Assembly (NCBI GenBank): GCA_047967505.1 | Contig: CM106539.1 | DNA length: 64,000 nt | DNA from: Dipteris shenzhenensis | Lineage: Eukaryota; Polypodiophyta; Polypodiopsida; Gleicheniales | Reading direction: 5' to 3' (one strand) | Shown here: in pieces, positions 54,003 through 64,000 of the stretch | How the letters are laid out: each line of letters opens with the position of its first letter | How positions within the stretch are numbered: position 1 is the stretch's first letter | The notes under the pieces: generated by a model | What the model saw: only the letters and a program-made list of their open reading frames with translations | Database searches by the model: none | Told to the model about the DNA's origin: nothing | Translations under genes and position numbers: made by a program

Positions 54003-54801
54003 TGTTGTTTAAACTCCTGAGCGCGAACCAAAGAAACTAGATCTGTGTAGGTAGGTCGATAAACCCTCCATAAGACACAATATTACACTTTTGTGACATA
54101 CTCTTGATCAATGAATAACAATAATAAAATGACACAGACCTAGTATTTTTAAATATTTAAAAAAAATACAGTTTTGATCTTTCCAACAAATGACTTACAT
54201 TTTCACTCACAAAGTAAGGGTGCATCCTTGTAATCTTCTAGTGGCCTCAATAGCTCAAACTTCATCAATACAAACATATTCATAACAAACAAGGGTGTTA
54301 AGAAGCTCAAGATGGGATTTTACAAATTGTGCTTCTAAATGTTGAGAAGAGAGATTGAATGGAGATGCGTGATTCAAAGATACATATTACACATGTCAAA
54401 ACCTATCATACATGTATATCTCTAATTTGTTAACCATATGCTTTTATCACATAAGTATTTTCGTTCCTGAACTTTAATTGAAATAATCTTATAAAAGAAG
54501 CCTACCTTCGACCAATACGTGAGCTAGGGATGTGGCAATAAGGATGTTCCTTGAAATGGTGGGTTTGAAGGATCTTAAGTGTTAAATCTGCAAAGTTACA
54601 TTGTGTAAAATTAACAAAATCTCTCTCTCTCTCTTTTTGTTCCTTCTTTCTGGAAGCATTCCCTGGTTCAATCACAGTGCAACCTCAAAATGATTCCAAT
54701 GACGGTGGACAAAACTTTCGCAAGAGCAGCATCATCAGATGCTAAACAGATGCTATGAAGATTCATATTGAGACGCTCAGAGTACATACGTTTCTACGTA
54801 C
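54003..54801. other. Upstream region of the proline-rich ORF, no gene
   Basis: AT-rich with a CT microsatellite at about 54610-54633. No convincing promoter elements or coding frames. Confidence 0.4.
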
Positions 54802-54999
54802 GTTTCCTGCAAGCTCACAGCATATCCTACACCCACTCTAAATCTCCTACAAGCAAAAATCTGGCTTTGACCGTATCCTGCATTACTATCATGTTTCCTG
54901 CAAGCTTACAGCATAGCCTACACGAACTATGGCATGTTGCTTCCACTCCAAATCTCCTACGAGCAAAAACCTGGCTTTGACCGTATCCTGAGTTACTAC
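54802..54999. repeat. Tandem duplication, about 91-110-bp unit
   Basis: GTTTCCTGCAAGCT[CT]ACAGCATA starts at 54802 and 54893; both units end in CTGGCTTTGACCGTATCCTG. The second copy carries about 19 extra bases. Confidence 0.9.
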
Positions 55000-56249
55000 A
55001 AAATTCTATGGTCATTCGGTCTGGTTCTTAAATAATTGGTGATTTATCAGGACTTGCAAGTTCCAAATTGTCTACACACGCTGTCCGAAGAACATTGCAA
55101 ATTATCGAGACAAGCTGTCTGAAGAGCATTTCCTGCGGCTCAGTGCTCTCTTCGTTCAGCTAACCTTTGCTTTAGCACCAAAGAAGCGCTGTCTCTCTCC
55201 CTTTATCTTCTAGTAAGCACGGTTTTCATCATATTACAAAGTTTACCCTAATTTTTTTACTAGGTGGATGGTCATATTGCCGATAATTAATATACATTCG
55301 GTTTTATTTAATGACGCTCCGCTAGCCAACCTTTATTTTGCTTACGTATGTACAGGCTATGACGGAAGTAAGTGACACTACAATTGTAGGGACGTTCTAC
55401 AGCCCCCAAGCTTGCTATCCTACAGCCAAATGGATGTCCATAAAACATCTCGATAACCGCGCAGCTTCAAGAGCTGCAACCAATCCACATCGTAGAAAAC
55501 TTTCATCGTAAACACACACGTTACAAATAGCATTGCTGCATCTCACAAACTCAGCAAAACTGATAACTTGTATTCAAATTTCAAGGAAGCGATTTCGAAT
55601 TCACGGCTGAAAAAGGACTTCTAGTCTTCTATATTGATTTATTGAGCGAAAGCGGCAGCGCAGTGGCAATCTCATCCTCTTTATTATTGTGTATTATCAT
55701 GGCATGAGACTCGGCAAAAACAATTGTAACTTTGGTTTAAGGGTGTACCATAACCCGCGCGTGCAAGTAAATGCCTAGAAAACACGCGATATGATCTTCG
55801 GACCGTGGGGTCTACGAACACGGATAGTATTTCAGAAGAAACATAAATCGCTGCAGCAAACTATGCTCTAGTGATTTAACAAAAGATCGAGCGATACACT
55901 TACTAGATCCAGAAGGGAGAGTTGCAGCAGCTGGTACAAACAAACAACAATAAGCAAAGGCAGTAAAGCAAGCAGTAGCTCACCTAGAGTTGGATCGTGA
56001 GCCAAAGATCAACAACATAATATATATGTCTGCAAAGCTTTTGGCCACCATTTCTACAGCAGCATTTCCAAAAGTTCATGTCGACAGCATGTTTCCGTTA
56101 CAAAACTGTCGATGAGTGCCTTTTTTTCAATCACGAATTCATCGCCCGCAACGCTTCCATCGAGGTGTCACGTGTAAGTACTTAACCTCTTAACAAGACT
56201 ATAAGTTATAACAGACAATATTTGATTATATTTTTTCTGTCCCCCAAAA
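55000..56249. other. Low-repeat spacer, no gene recognised
   Basis: This stretch looks less repetitive and has more balanced composition than its surroundings, but all frames are short. It could hold regulatory or untranslated sequence of a gene I cannot see. Confidence 0.35.
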
Positions 56250-56941
56250 GTGGAAAACCGCATCAAGGTTACTTAAGGTGGTAAGGGGCTCCTAATAGGA
56301 TAAAAGGGGCACCTAAAGGTGCCTTAAAAATCTCAAAACTCTACACCAAGGTGCCACCGAGCACTCCTCATAGAAAAAGATATGTGTCAAGCTCTCCATT
56401 CTTTGTCACTTCATCTAAATGTAGATGGAAAACTTAAACTCACTCCCATGTCTTCATAGTTCCAATGTTCTCACAATTGTCATGATCCCCTATGATGCAC
56501 GCATTGCAATGCAAAAACAAGAAAGTTTTCTTGTTTTAATTAGGTGGTTCTTTGAAAAGCCCCATATGCTATACAAACCATGAACTCCTTAAATTTTTGT
56601 GCAATCGTGTGGCTTCTGCTTTGCACTTTATCCACTTTCACTTCATGGAATACTCTATGTACTACATTGAGACTATACTATTCTTAAGGCTTTGTTTACT
56701 CTATGTTCAATGTTGAATGCATGCCTGTGGAGAGGTTGGTTATAAGCCATGTTATAGCATCATGGGCGTCATTGATATTTACTTGAGTGCATGTTAATTG
56801 TGTTTAAATTGAGCTTGCTTAATAGCAGCACCACATCTATCATGTTCACTCTTGGCATGGATAGACTCGAAGAAATTCCACATTATTTCTAAACCGGTTA
56901 AGGATTTTAACCTTAAGACAAAGTAGAATCCACGGGTTGAT

Positions 56942-57970
56942 TTAAATTGAGAGGTAGCACCATTTGACCACATCTAATGTTGCTTTATCTTTTCTGCATG
57001 GAGATTTTCCTTTTTTCAGCCATTCCCAATGCAGTAGAAAAGCATGCTGCACAAAAAAGGTCTCATGTTTCCTATCATTTGAAATATAGAAATGGTATGT
57101 ACATTGCACTAACCTAGACTCCTCTGAGTCAGCAAGTAGATTGGCATCAGTCATTGTAGAAGAATCACGCAAATGATTGTACATGATATGCACAAGAATT
57201 GTAATGTACTTGTTGTACCAAGAGCACTTTGTATCTCATCTTGTTCTTGAAATGAATAATTTTTAACAAAATCTATGATAGAGACAATAGTATCATGGGA
57301 AAAATTGGCAAAGCACATCCTGAACTGCTTATCCTGTTAGGCTGGCCGTGAAATTATGAAGCACATATTTTGGGATGGATCATTGGACCACGTGACCTAT
57401 AAGATCCCTTGACTAAGTGCTCTTATACAATAGTAGCCATCTCTTTTTATAGGATCCTTCAGCATTGACATTTTCAAATCTCCTCCATTTTAGAGCAATA
57501 TGATTGTCTTCTCTCATTTCATATGGATAGACATGAAATGTCTTCCTCTTCAGCTTCAGACTATAATTCTTTCATGTGCCACAAATGCATTCAATGCAGT
57601 GCCACTCATGGTCTCCCTTTGGACAAATCATTGGCTCCCACAAAGACCTTAGGCTACCAAACCTGCTCTCCCTTGCAACACATGATGAGGATCCGGGTGG
57701 TCTATGGACTATGTATTCATCAGGGAGACATGGGCATCAATCCCCATGGAGAAATGCTCCAACACGACTAGATCTCAAGTCATTCATAGTTTGCCAGGCT
57801 AGGTCAAAGTCTTTGTGTGTTTTGCAATAACAACAAACATTCCTATCTTTGAGTATCCTAATGTGCCAAGACATACAATGCTCAAAGCTCCTCTTTCCAA
57901 TTGAAATGTTAGGATTCTGATCCATAAACTTGAGATACAACTCCTTTTGCTGACCCAACATGTGGGAACA
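56942..57970 (-). pseudogene. QDEIQ-type transposase-like central region
   Basis: From 57961 the minus strand reads L-Y-L-K-F-M-D-Q-N-P-N-I-S-I-G-K-R-S-F, then C-C-Y-C-K-T-H-K-D-F, a C-x-C-x-x-H cluster. After a broken stretch comes I-I-D-F-V-K-N-Y-S-F-Q-E-Q-D-E-I-Q-S-A near 57285-57225. From 57193 follow A-D-S-E-E-S, Y-H-F-Y-I-S-N-D-R-K-H-E and F-V-Q-H-A-F-L-L-H-W-E-W. From memory this order (N-P-x-I-x-I-G-K, C-x-C-x-x-H, D-F-x-x-N-Y-S-F-x-x-Q-D-E-I-Q, I-S-D-D-x-x-H-D) occurs in a widespread family of uncharacterised proteins in animals and early plants that behave like transposases. The block expected next (S-D-G-C-x-x-Q-F-K) is not found. Several stops and frame changes. Confidence 0.6.
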
Positions 57971-58086
57971 ACAGAATAGGGAGCCCCCTTTTTACACTAT
58001 TAAAACAAGACAAAACACAGTATGTTCAAAAACGCGGTTTAATTAAGTATATAATGAATCTAAATTAAACTTATCATCTAATAATT

Positions 58087-58985
58087 GAACTAATCAAGCT
58101 ACTAGAAGCAAAACAATTTCAACCACCATGTTGGAATAGGACAGTCACAATTTCAACTAGCGGGCTGGTTTAGTATAGTCACAATTTCAATCAGTGGGAT
58201 GGTTTAGGACACGATCACAATTTCAACCACCAGGCTGGTTTAGGACATGTTTAGGATAGTCACAATTTCTGATAGCGGGCTGGTTTAGGACAGTCACAAT
58301 TTCAACCACCACTAGGCTAGTTTAGGACACTATCACAATTTTGACCACCAGGCTGGTTTAGCATGATGGTCTCAACTTTACAATAACAAGTATATTGATT
58401 TTTATTTCTAAATTTCACAATTAGAAAATAGCAATATATTGCTTTTCATTTCTAAATTTCACAATTTCAATTAGTAACTATTGTTTGTCTTAAACTAACA
58501 CCGGATTGGTTTGGGATAATCACATTAAGTCCAATCCATCTCGGTCTAGAAATTAAGTGGTTTATGACCCTAATAGTAGGAAATTAAATTTAAGTAAATT
58601 AAGTACTAAGAAACACAATAATTTCAACCACCGAGCTAGTCAACAACTGCCAACCACCCTAATTTAGGACAATCATATAACTAGTGATTGAGCTAAAGCA
58701 ACCACGGTTGCATAATGTTCTAGCCACTGGGATGGTTTAGTAAAATAACACTATATTGTTTTTTTGCTGTTAATTTTTGCTCAACCACGCCACTAGGTTG
58801 GTCAACAACTAATGTATGTTCAACCACATTGGTTTAGGACAATCACATAACTGGTGTTTGAGATGAACTAGCCTATGATTGCATGATGTTATAATCATCA
58901 GGCTGGTTCAGGACAATCATATTTAGTCCAAGCTTGGTTTAAGAAATGAAACAAGTAAACTATCCCAAAAAGCAATCACAAACAA
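58087..58985. repeat. Minisatellite with GGCTGGTTTAGGACA core
   Basis: Seven fairly regular units of about 34-45 bp at 58120-58385, each of the type ACCACCAGGCTGGTTTAGGA then CAGTCACAATTTCA, followed by increasingly diverged units to 58985. Its first 40 bp are identical to 2938-2977. The ACCACC-x-GCTGGT core resembles the dispersed repeats at 42-46 kb. Confidence 0.85.
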
Positions 58986-58989
58986 CCAC

Positions 58990-59760
58990 TAGGCAAGTTT
59001 AGGCTCCACTGACCTGCGTTGTATCAAGCATGTGTATAATGTGCTCCTCAAACACCTCGCATCTTGTCTGCTTTTTACAGATGTCCTTTCTATTTGGAGA
59101 AACTCTCATTATTTTGTGCCAAGACATCGTCACTCTAGCAATGACTTCTGCACTTAGGTTGTCTCTCCTTTTAGACTCGTGTTTTGTTGAAGCCCACAAC
59201 TTCTCGGATCGGAATGATCATGCATTACTTCTGCTCTGTGTTCAACCACTAGAGCCACGTGTGTCCTTTGTATTGACAATATCTTTGACATTATGTGCCC
59301 AAGCCATTTCTCCTTTGTTTAAGGGGACACCATCATAGCGAATGTCACCCTCTTTGCAGCTAGTTGATCTAAGCTATGCACCCCTTTCATTTTTTATTGG
59401 CCATTTCTCAAGCTAGAGAGCATTGCCTCTTGGGCGTGCATCTCTAAAGGCGTTGGTTGGGTTGTTACTCTACAAACTATAGGGTGCAAAAAGCTAAAGC
59501 TTGTAAAGACTTGAGATTGGTATTTACCTGAATGGCTTGATGTTGTATCTATCTCGAATGCTCCCACCAATCATTGACACCACAGCTCGTGTTCTTCGCT
59601 CTGATGGTAATGGTTGAATGTGTGCATCTGCAACTTCTTCCTGCCGCTACTCTGTAAGGATTCTTATTTCTTCTCATTGTTTCTCCCTTCACAAATGTTG
59701 CAAAAGTGTCTTCCGTTTCCATTTCAATACTGTGCAATTGCTTTCCTGGACCCATAATCT
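58990..59760 (-). pseudogene. N-terminal coding pieces of the same element
   Basis: From 59755 the minus strand encodes F-V-K-G-E-T-M-R-R-N-K-N and C-R-C-T-H, matched in the plus copy at 41105-41190. From about 59345: K-G-E-M-A-W-A-H-N-V-K-D-I-V, T-K-H-E-S-K-R-R-D-N-L-S-A-E-V, and F-E-E-H-I-I-H-M-L-D-T-T near 59020. The pieces are interrupted by stops but keep protein-like composition, so they are probably exons or decayed coding sequence upstream of the central region. Confidence 0.5.
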
Positions 59761-60850
59761 ATTCCTTATGCCTTGACCAGGCTTTCCACCTTTCCTATCT
59801 CATAGCCTTTCTCTATTTCTCTTGCAAGCCATAGCGAGCTACATGTTACCATTAATGCCAAGGCCATGATCAGTCCAAAATAGACCTAGAGAAGCTAGCT
59901 TGCAAGGTGAGCAAAGAATAGCAGACAAATTGCCCAAAACAAGACAATGCCAAACCAAAGTCTATGCAAGGTCACGTCAAGGTGCGTGTAGGTTGCAAGG
60001 CGGGGGTAGGTTGTAAGTACTTAATATTCAAAGATTTGATAGGTGGGAAGTGTGAAATTTTAAAATTTGCAAGAGTAGTAAAATTTTTAGCCTTCAAGTT
60101 TTCCCCCTTTGGTGATACATGTCGGCAGAATTGGAAATCCCAAACAAGTGCAGTGTGGCATAAAATGCTTCAAAACAAAAATAGGACAAGGGCATGATAT
60201 CGGGTTTGATGCCATGTATAATGAAATTCAATGACCTTTGGCATGATTATGACCCATATAGCAAGCAAGTGCATGGAAAAAAGAAACATTTCAAAATTGT
60301 AATAGTGTTGGATTCATTAAAAGATCTTTGCACATGCACAACTTACACATTTTTAACTTCTTCCATTTTAGGGTAAACCTAGATACCGATATCAACAACT
60401 CTCAATGTTTTAAAACCACCATGTAGTAGTCCCACTAGTTTCGATTCCAAATTTTCAACTTGTTTTGGTTTTCAACAAATCAGAAAAAGTTATGAAGCAT
60501 GCCCTCAAATGGGTGTGCATTACTTTAGCACAAAATTGGAGGCTTGTTAACCCATGCTTAATGTTCTCATTTAGGTGTGTTTGCTTCCTTGGATTGAAGA
60601 GAAGCTCACGTAGTGTACTTTTTAATGATAACTTAATACCTAGTTTCATGTATGTATAGAACAAAATTTTAATATTTTTGAATAAATTGCTATATCCTAT
60701 TGTCTTTAGGATGCATGCATGCTTCACGTGCATCATAGCCCTTGTAATGCTTTAAGAATCTTGTTTCAAATTGTTATTCCTTAATTTCTTGGTCTCATAT
60801 TCAAGTTTGGAATGTGTACTATAACTTGAAGACAAAGTTTGCCGAATTCT

Positions 60851-62689
60851 GTTGAGTAATGCATAAGTTATGGGTTATGCAAGATACCTATATGTAGAAA
60901 ATTCCCTGAACTTCACCAAAAATGGCTACACCAAGCAAAAAATGACCCGATTGCATCCCTTCTTATTCATGCTCCTAGATTGGGATAAATCCATTACTAC
61001 TGATAGCTCACCATTAAAAGACACCACTTTGCTCATCTTGACTGCTACTAGATTAGTTGTGCAGATGTGTTAATGGAAGGACAAGGTCAATGAATTGTTG
61101 ACTCATGTAGGTGCATTGTCTGGCCCCTTGTTAATCCATGTGCAATGTGGCTACCTTTTGTATTTTCTCCCTAGTATCAATCTGCAGTGGCTCTTGTGGT
61201 AGCAATTTTACATTGAGTTGCATCATTTTTCTGCAAGCTCTCTATTGTCAATCTCTGTATTTTGTATTGGCTCTACCTAACTATCTTCCAACTCAATCTT
61301 ATTAAGAGTGGGTTGGGATTTTGTCTCCCATATAGGAGACTACTAGTAGCGGAGCATCAAAGTCATCTATACCTTGTGGTGAGACTAGTATAGAGGTTTC
61401 ATCTTTTTGGATCTTAGAGGAGTCTTAGAGACAATGATGATGGCCAAACCATGGGGAATGTTGCTCTTGCCAGTGGGTGCTAGACATATATTTTCTTAAA
61501 AACATGGATATGTGACTATCCCAAGCCTGTTTGCTAGGGAGTGGTCCTAAATAAACTTAGCTACCTCCTTGCATACCAAATCTAGAATCATACCATGTCA
61601 CATTCCTAAAAGATTTTCCCTTATTCTAGTTGGGAACCAATTTTTAACTTTAGAGAACCTTGCATATAGAAGTCTCAAAGGATAATTTTCCTCTAGAGTT
61701 GGAAATTAAAAGGCCTTCTATATTGTTGAACTACTGAGATAGATAGAATAGACATTTAGTTGTGGTTCACTATGGCATATTTATTCTCTTGCAATTCTAT
61801 GCTTTGATATGACATCATGAAATTGAGTGAAAATATGTCATATTTGGTGTAGGCATGAGAGCTTACAACCCCTTGATAAAGTCTCATCCCTTGGACTTTA
61901 AGAATGTGTGTACATCTTCTAAAATGTTATACATGGAGACTCTCAGCCATACAAGTTGTATTGTCCTTTCTTTTGTTGCTACCTCTTCACTATCTTGGAC
62001 ATTAGATTTATTACGATCTACCTTCTGGATGGTTGATGAACTTTCCTACAATTCTCCTAACTCTAGGTCCTTCTAGCATGCAGTATCTCTCCTTAGCATG
62101 CTTGATGCATTTCTTCATCATTGTCAATGTCTAGCACAACCATATTAGGTTGTTTTTGGGCTAACATTTTGGGTTCCTTGATCTTGTTTAATCTCTTGGG
62201 ATGGGTGACTAGAGGATGGATTTCAATTTCATCATTTGAAACAAAGCTCTTTAATAGGAGTTATGTAGATGTTTTCCCAATCATGTTGAGCTAACTTTAG
62301 CCTAGCATTTGCATATATGGATTAGTGTTCTCTTTGAAAGTCTACCCTTTGTCAATATTGCATGTTTGTTTTATGAGTGGATGATAGATTTTACTATTTT
62401 ATTTTGATGAGGGTGCCATGAGTCTAGATTGTAACATTTTTCTCTTAGGGCTTTCATTTGTGGTGCTCAAAGCATGAGTGCTCTATGCATGACTAGTGAG
62501 GTAGGAATTCCTACCATATGCTTATTGTTGATGGAAAGTCCATGGGGCATCTAGGACCCATACCTAGGTCCCAGTTTAAACTCAATTGTTTAGCATATAG
62601 CATTCTTAAAGATACACATGCAAGTGAGTGATCATGTAGCAATCTATATCTAACTAGTGAGGATTTGGTCCCCCAAATCCCTTGGGTTA
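60851..62689. other. Spacer, no supportable gene
   Basis: AT-rich. Given the Gypsy integrase tail to the right on the minus strand, part of this could be the 3' portion of that element, but no domain is readable. Confidence 0.35.
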
Positions 62690-63000
62690 TTGTGGATGAT
62701 TTGTGAGCTATCATAGTAGTGCTTTAGTCTACTCTCGTTGATTATTGAGTTGCACTAGACTCTGTCAAGGGCTTCTAGAAGCATAGCTCCAATAGATTCA
62801 AAATTTTGACTCTGTATGGACCTTGATCTAGATATTTGAGATTGCCCTTGTGGAATTTGGCATTGTAGCATAGAACTATGTCACTTTCCTTAATTCCTTT
62901 GTCTTTGAGGTTTTGGTCAAACCATGCCTTCCTTTTTCTTTGTTGTCATGGCATGGCAGGCTATTAACCTCCTGCATGTTTCTCCAATTGTTACGTCCTT
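62690..63000 (-). mobile_element. Gypsy integrase C-terminal fragment
   Basis: On the minus strand near 62950-62815: K-R-K-A-W-F-D-Q-N-L-K-D-K-G-I, then S-D-I-V-L-C-Y-N-A-K-F-H-K-G-N-L-K-Y and G-P-Y-R-V, then N-E-S-R-L-K-H-Y-Y near 62730 in another frame. This is the GPY-type C-terminal module of Gypsy integrases. The catalytic core upstream (63.1 kb and beyond) is not readable. Confidence 0.65.
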
Positions 63001-64000
63001 TCTTGGAAGGGCTCGTGATCTACCATGCATTCTTGTACTACTATGCATAGGCTTGGTATGGCTCTATAAAAAGTTTCCAAACATTGAGATAATAAGAATA
63101 GTTCATGATGAGAAGTGGTATATCCTCATGGGGCCTGAGGCATCTCCTACATTTCCCATACCTTATTGGATTTCCATGGCCCTACTTGTTGTCCACACTG
63201 CCTTGTGTATTATTAACCACAAAAGGCAAGATTGTTTTTTAGGTATCTACTTTGTATAAATCCCATCAAATATGACTTAACCAAACTCAGGATGAGTCCC
63301 TTCTATGCCATTTCATGTGAAGTTGGTCTACTAATTCAATTGAGTTTTCCTCACAGAATCAAATAGGGAAGAGTCTCCTCTCCTCATCCCACCTAAACTC
63401 TTTGAGAGAGGGCTATTGTCTCCCATAAATATAGGCTAGATCTCTTGATGCCAAAGATTTTCCCTTTCCTAGATTAGTATGAAATCAAAGTGGGTCATCT
63501 TAAACCTCTATAAGTCCCCATCCTCAACCTTGTGGTTCTACTTGTCCCAAAGTCCTACCATGTCCTTGGAGCTTCTTGTTTCATCTTAAAGACCCTTTAA
63601 CTAAAGCATCTATTAGAGGTTCATTTCCCCAAATCACTAAAAACTAGATTGAATCCCTACTATAGAAATTTCCTATTTTTCTAGAGAATCCTCTCCAAAG
63701 AAGGTGAGGTCTTAAATATTCCCATGCCTTCCACATTGCAAGCTCCACATTTCACAGCCTTTGGCAACACATGGCTCCTTTCCAAATATAGTAGGGGCTT
63801 CTAGAAAATGTGCTGCCCCATGAATCTAGCTACATATTTTTAATTCTCAAGCTCCCAAGAACCCCAAATTTTTTGGCATTTTATAGAATTTCCATTAAAA
63901 TTTAGCCACTTTTCTTTGTCCTAATTCTCCCTACCACCAAAAAGCTGTAAACAAAGAATTAATCTAATCAAAACCCTTCTTTAAGGGGTAGCATCTGGAG
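63001..64000. other. Right end, no supportable gene
   Basis: AT-rich. The longest frame (62924-63259, plus) overlaps the Gypsy fragment antisense and is hydrophobic by composition only. Confidence 0.35.

Larger units (their letters stand above)
56250..60850 (-). mobile_element. DNA-transposon-like element with QDEIQ-type protein (minus copy)
   Basis: Read on the minus strand from about 60850: a non-coding leader (60850-59830) matching the plus copy inverted; N-terminal coding pieces; a central region with the likely catalytic blocks; and a tail (about 56570-56380) matching 41240-41370 of the plus copy. A minisatellite (58.09-58.99 kb) has invaded between coding pieces. I found no terminal inverted repeats or target duplication, so ends are approximate. 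The assignment to a transposon rests on multicopy inverted arrangement plus the protein motifs. Confidence 0.55.

Noticed and set aside
58120-58385. CRISPR-like array of spaced repeats
   Set aside because: Units are contiguous and diverged with no unique spacers, and the genome is nuclear plant DNA; it is a minisatellite.
62924-63259. 111-residue hydrophobic protein
   Set aside because: Overlaps the Gypsy integrase fragment antisense; hydrophobicity comes from T-rich composition.
1-64000. tRNA or rRNA genes
   Set aside because: I looked for tRNA A-box/B-box pairs and rRNA-like blocks and saw only the tRNA-complementary primer sites of Copia elements.

Overview
The window is a transposon-dense stretch of a large plant nuclear genome. 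The evidence is Ty1/Copia and Ty3/Gypsy polyproteins of plant type, initiator-tRNA-Met primer-binding sites of the form TGGTATCAGAGC, LINE reverse-transcriptase relics, a trihelix/SANT-like DNA-binding relic, long AT-rich gene-poor spacers, many GA, CA and TA microsatellites, and transition-biased decay. I see no confident intact host gene. A seed-free land plant (fern, lycophyte or bryophyte) would fit the helicase/GIY-YIG fragments and the odd DNA transposon, but that placement is a guess.

Layout. 0-4 kb: pieces of an unusual element, plus-strand and more GC-rich than its surroundings. They are a PIF1-like helicase fragment, an unknown 125-residue ORF and, about 2 kb further on, a GIY-YIG nuclease gene split by a 279-bp patch copied from a Copia integrase. 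A LINE relic lies between. 4-13 kb: microsatellites, a fold-back sequence, an internally deleted Copia (E, gag plus 3' LTR), a minus-strand LINE relic, a Copia fragment (D) and a minus-strand Copia gag (F). 13.1-26.2 kb: a nested Copia cluster. Decayed copy C (5' LTR at 13145) joins the 5'-truncated copy B near 16625. B is split by A (18956-24464), a complete 5,509-bp element with 693-bp LTRs differing at 3 sites, a perfect 5-bp target duplication and one unbroken 1,337-codon gag-pol. A is the only element here that looks capable of movement.

26-32 kb: tandem repeats, a broken SANT-type gene on the minus strand and a perfect palindrome. 32-40 kb: nested minus-strand Gypsy relics, the largest followed 3' of integrase by an additional long coding region of unknown function. 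40-61 kb: two copies in inverted orientation of a DNA-transposon-like element whose protein carries a D-F-x3-Y...QDEIQ block and an H-x-x-I-S-[DN]-D/N-x-x-H block. One copy retains these blocks (56.2-60.9 kb); the other (39.97-41.86 kb) lacks the middle and looks like a deletion derivative. Between them lie dispersed repeats built on an AACCACC-x-GCTGGT core, other tandem repeats, a LINE 3' end and a 473-codon proline/tyrosine-rich ORF. 61-64 kb: mostly unassignable, with one more Gypsy integrase tail.

The parts do not form a host pathway. The window records successive insertion, recombination and small-scale duplication, with one recent event (A) on top. All calls are from reading the sequence; no database search was possible.
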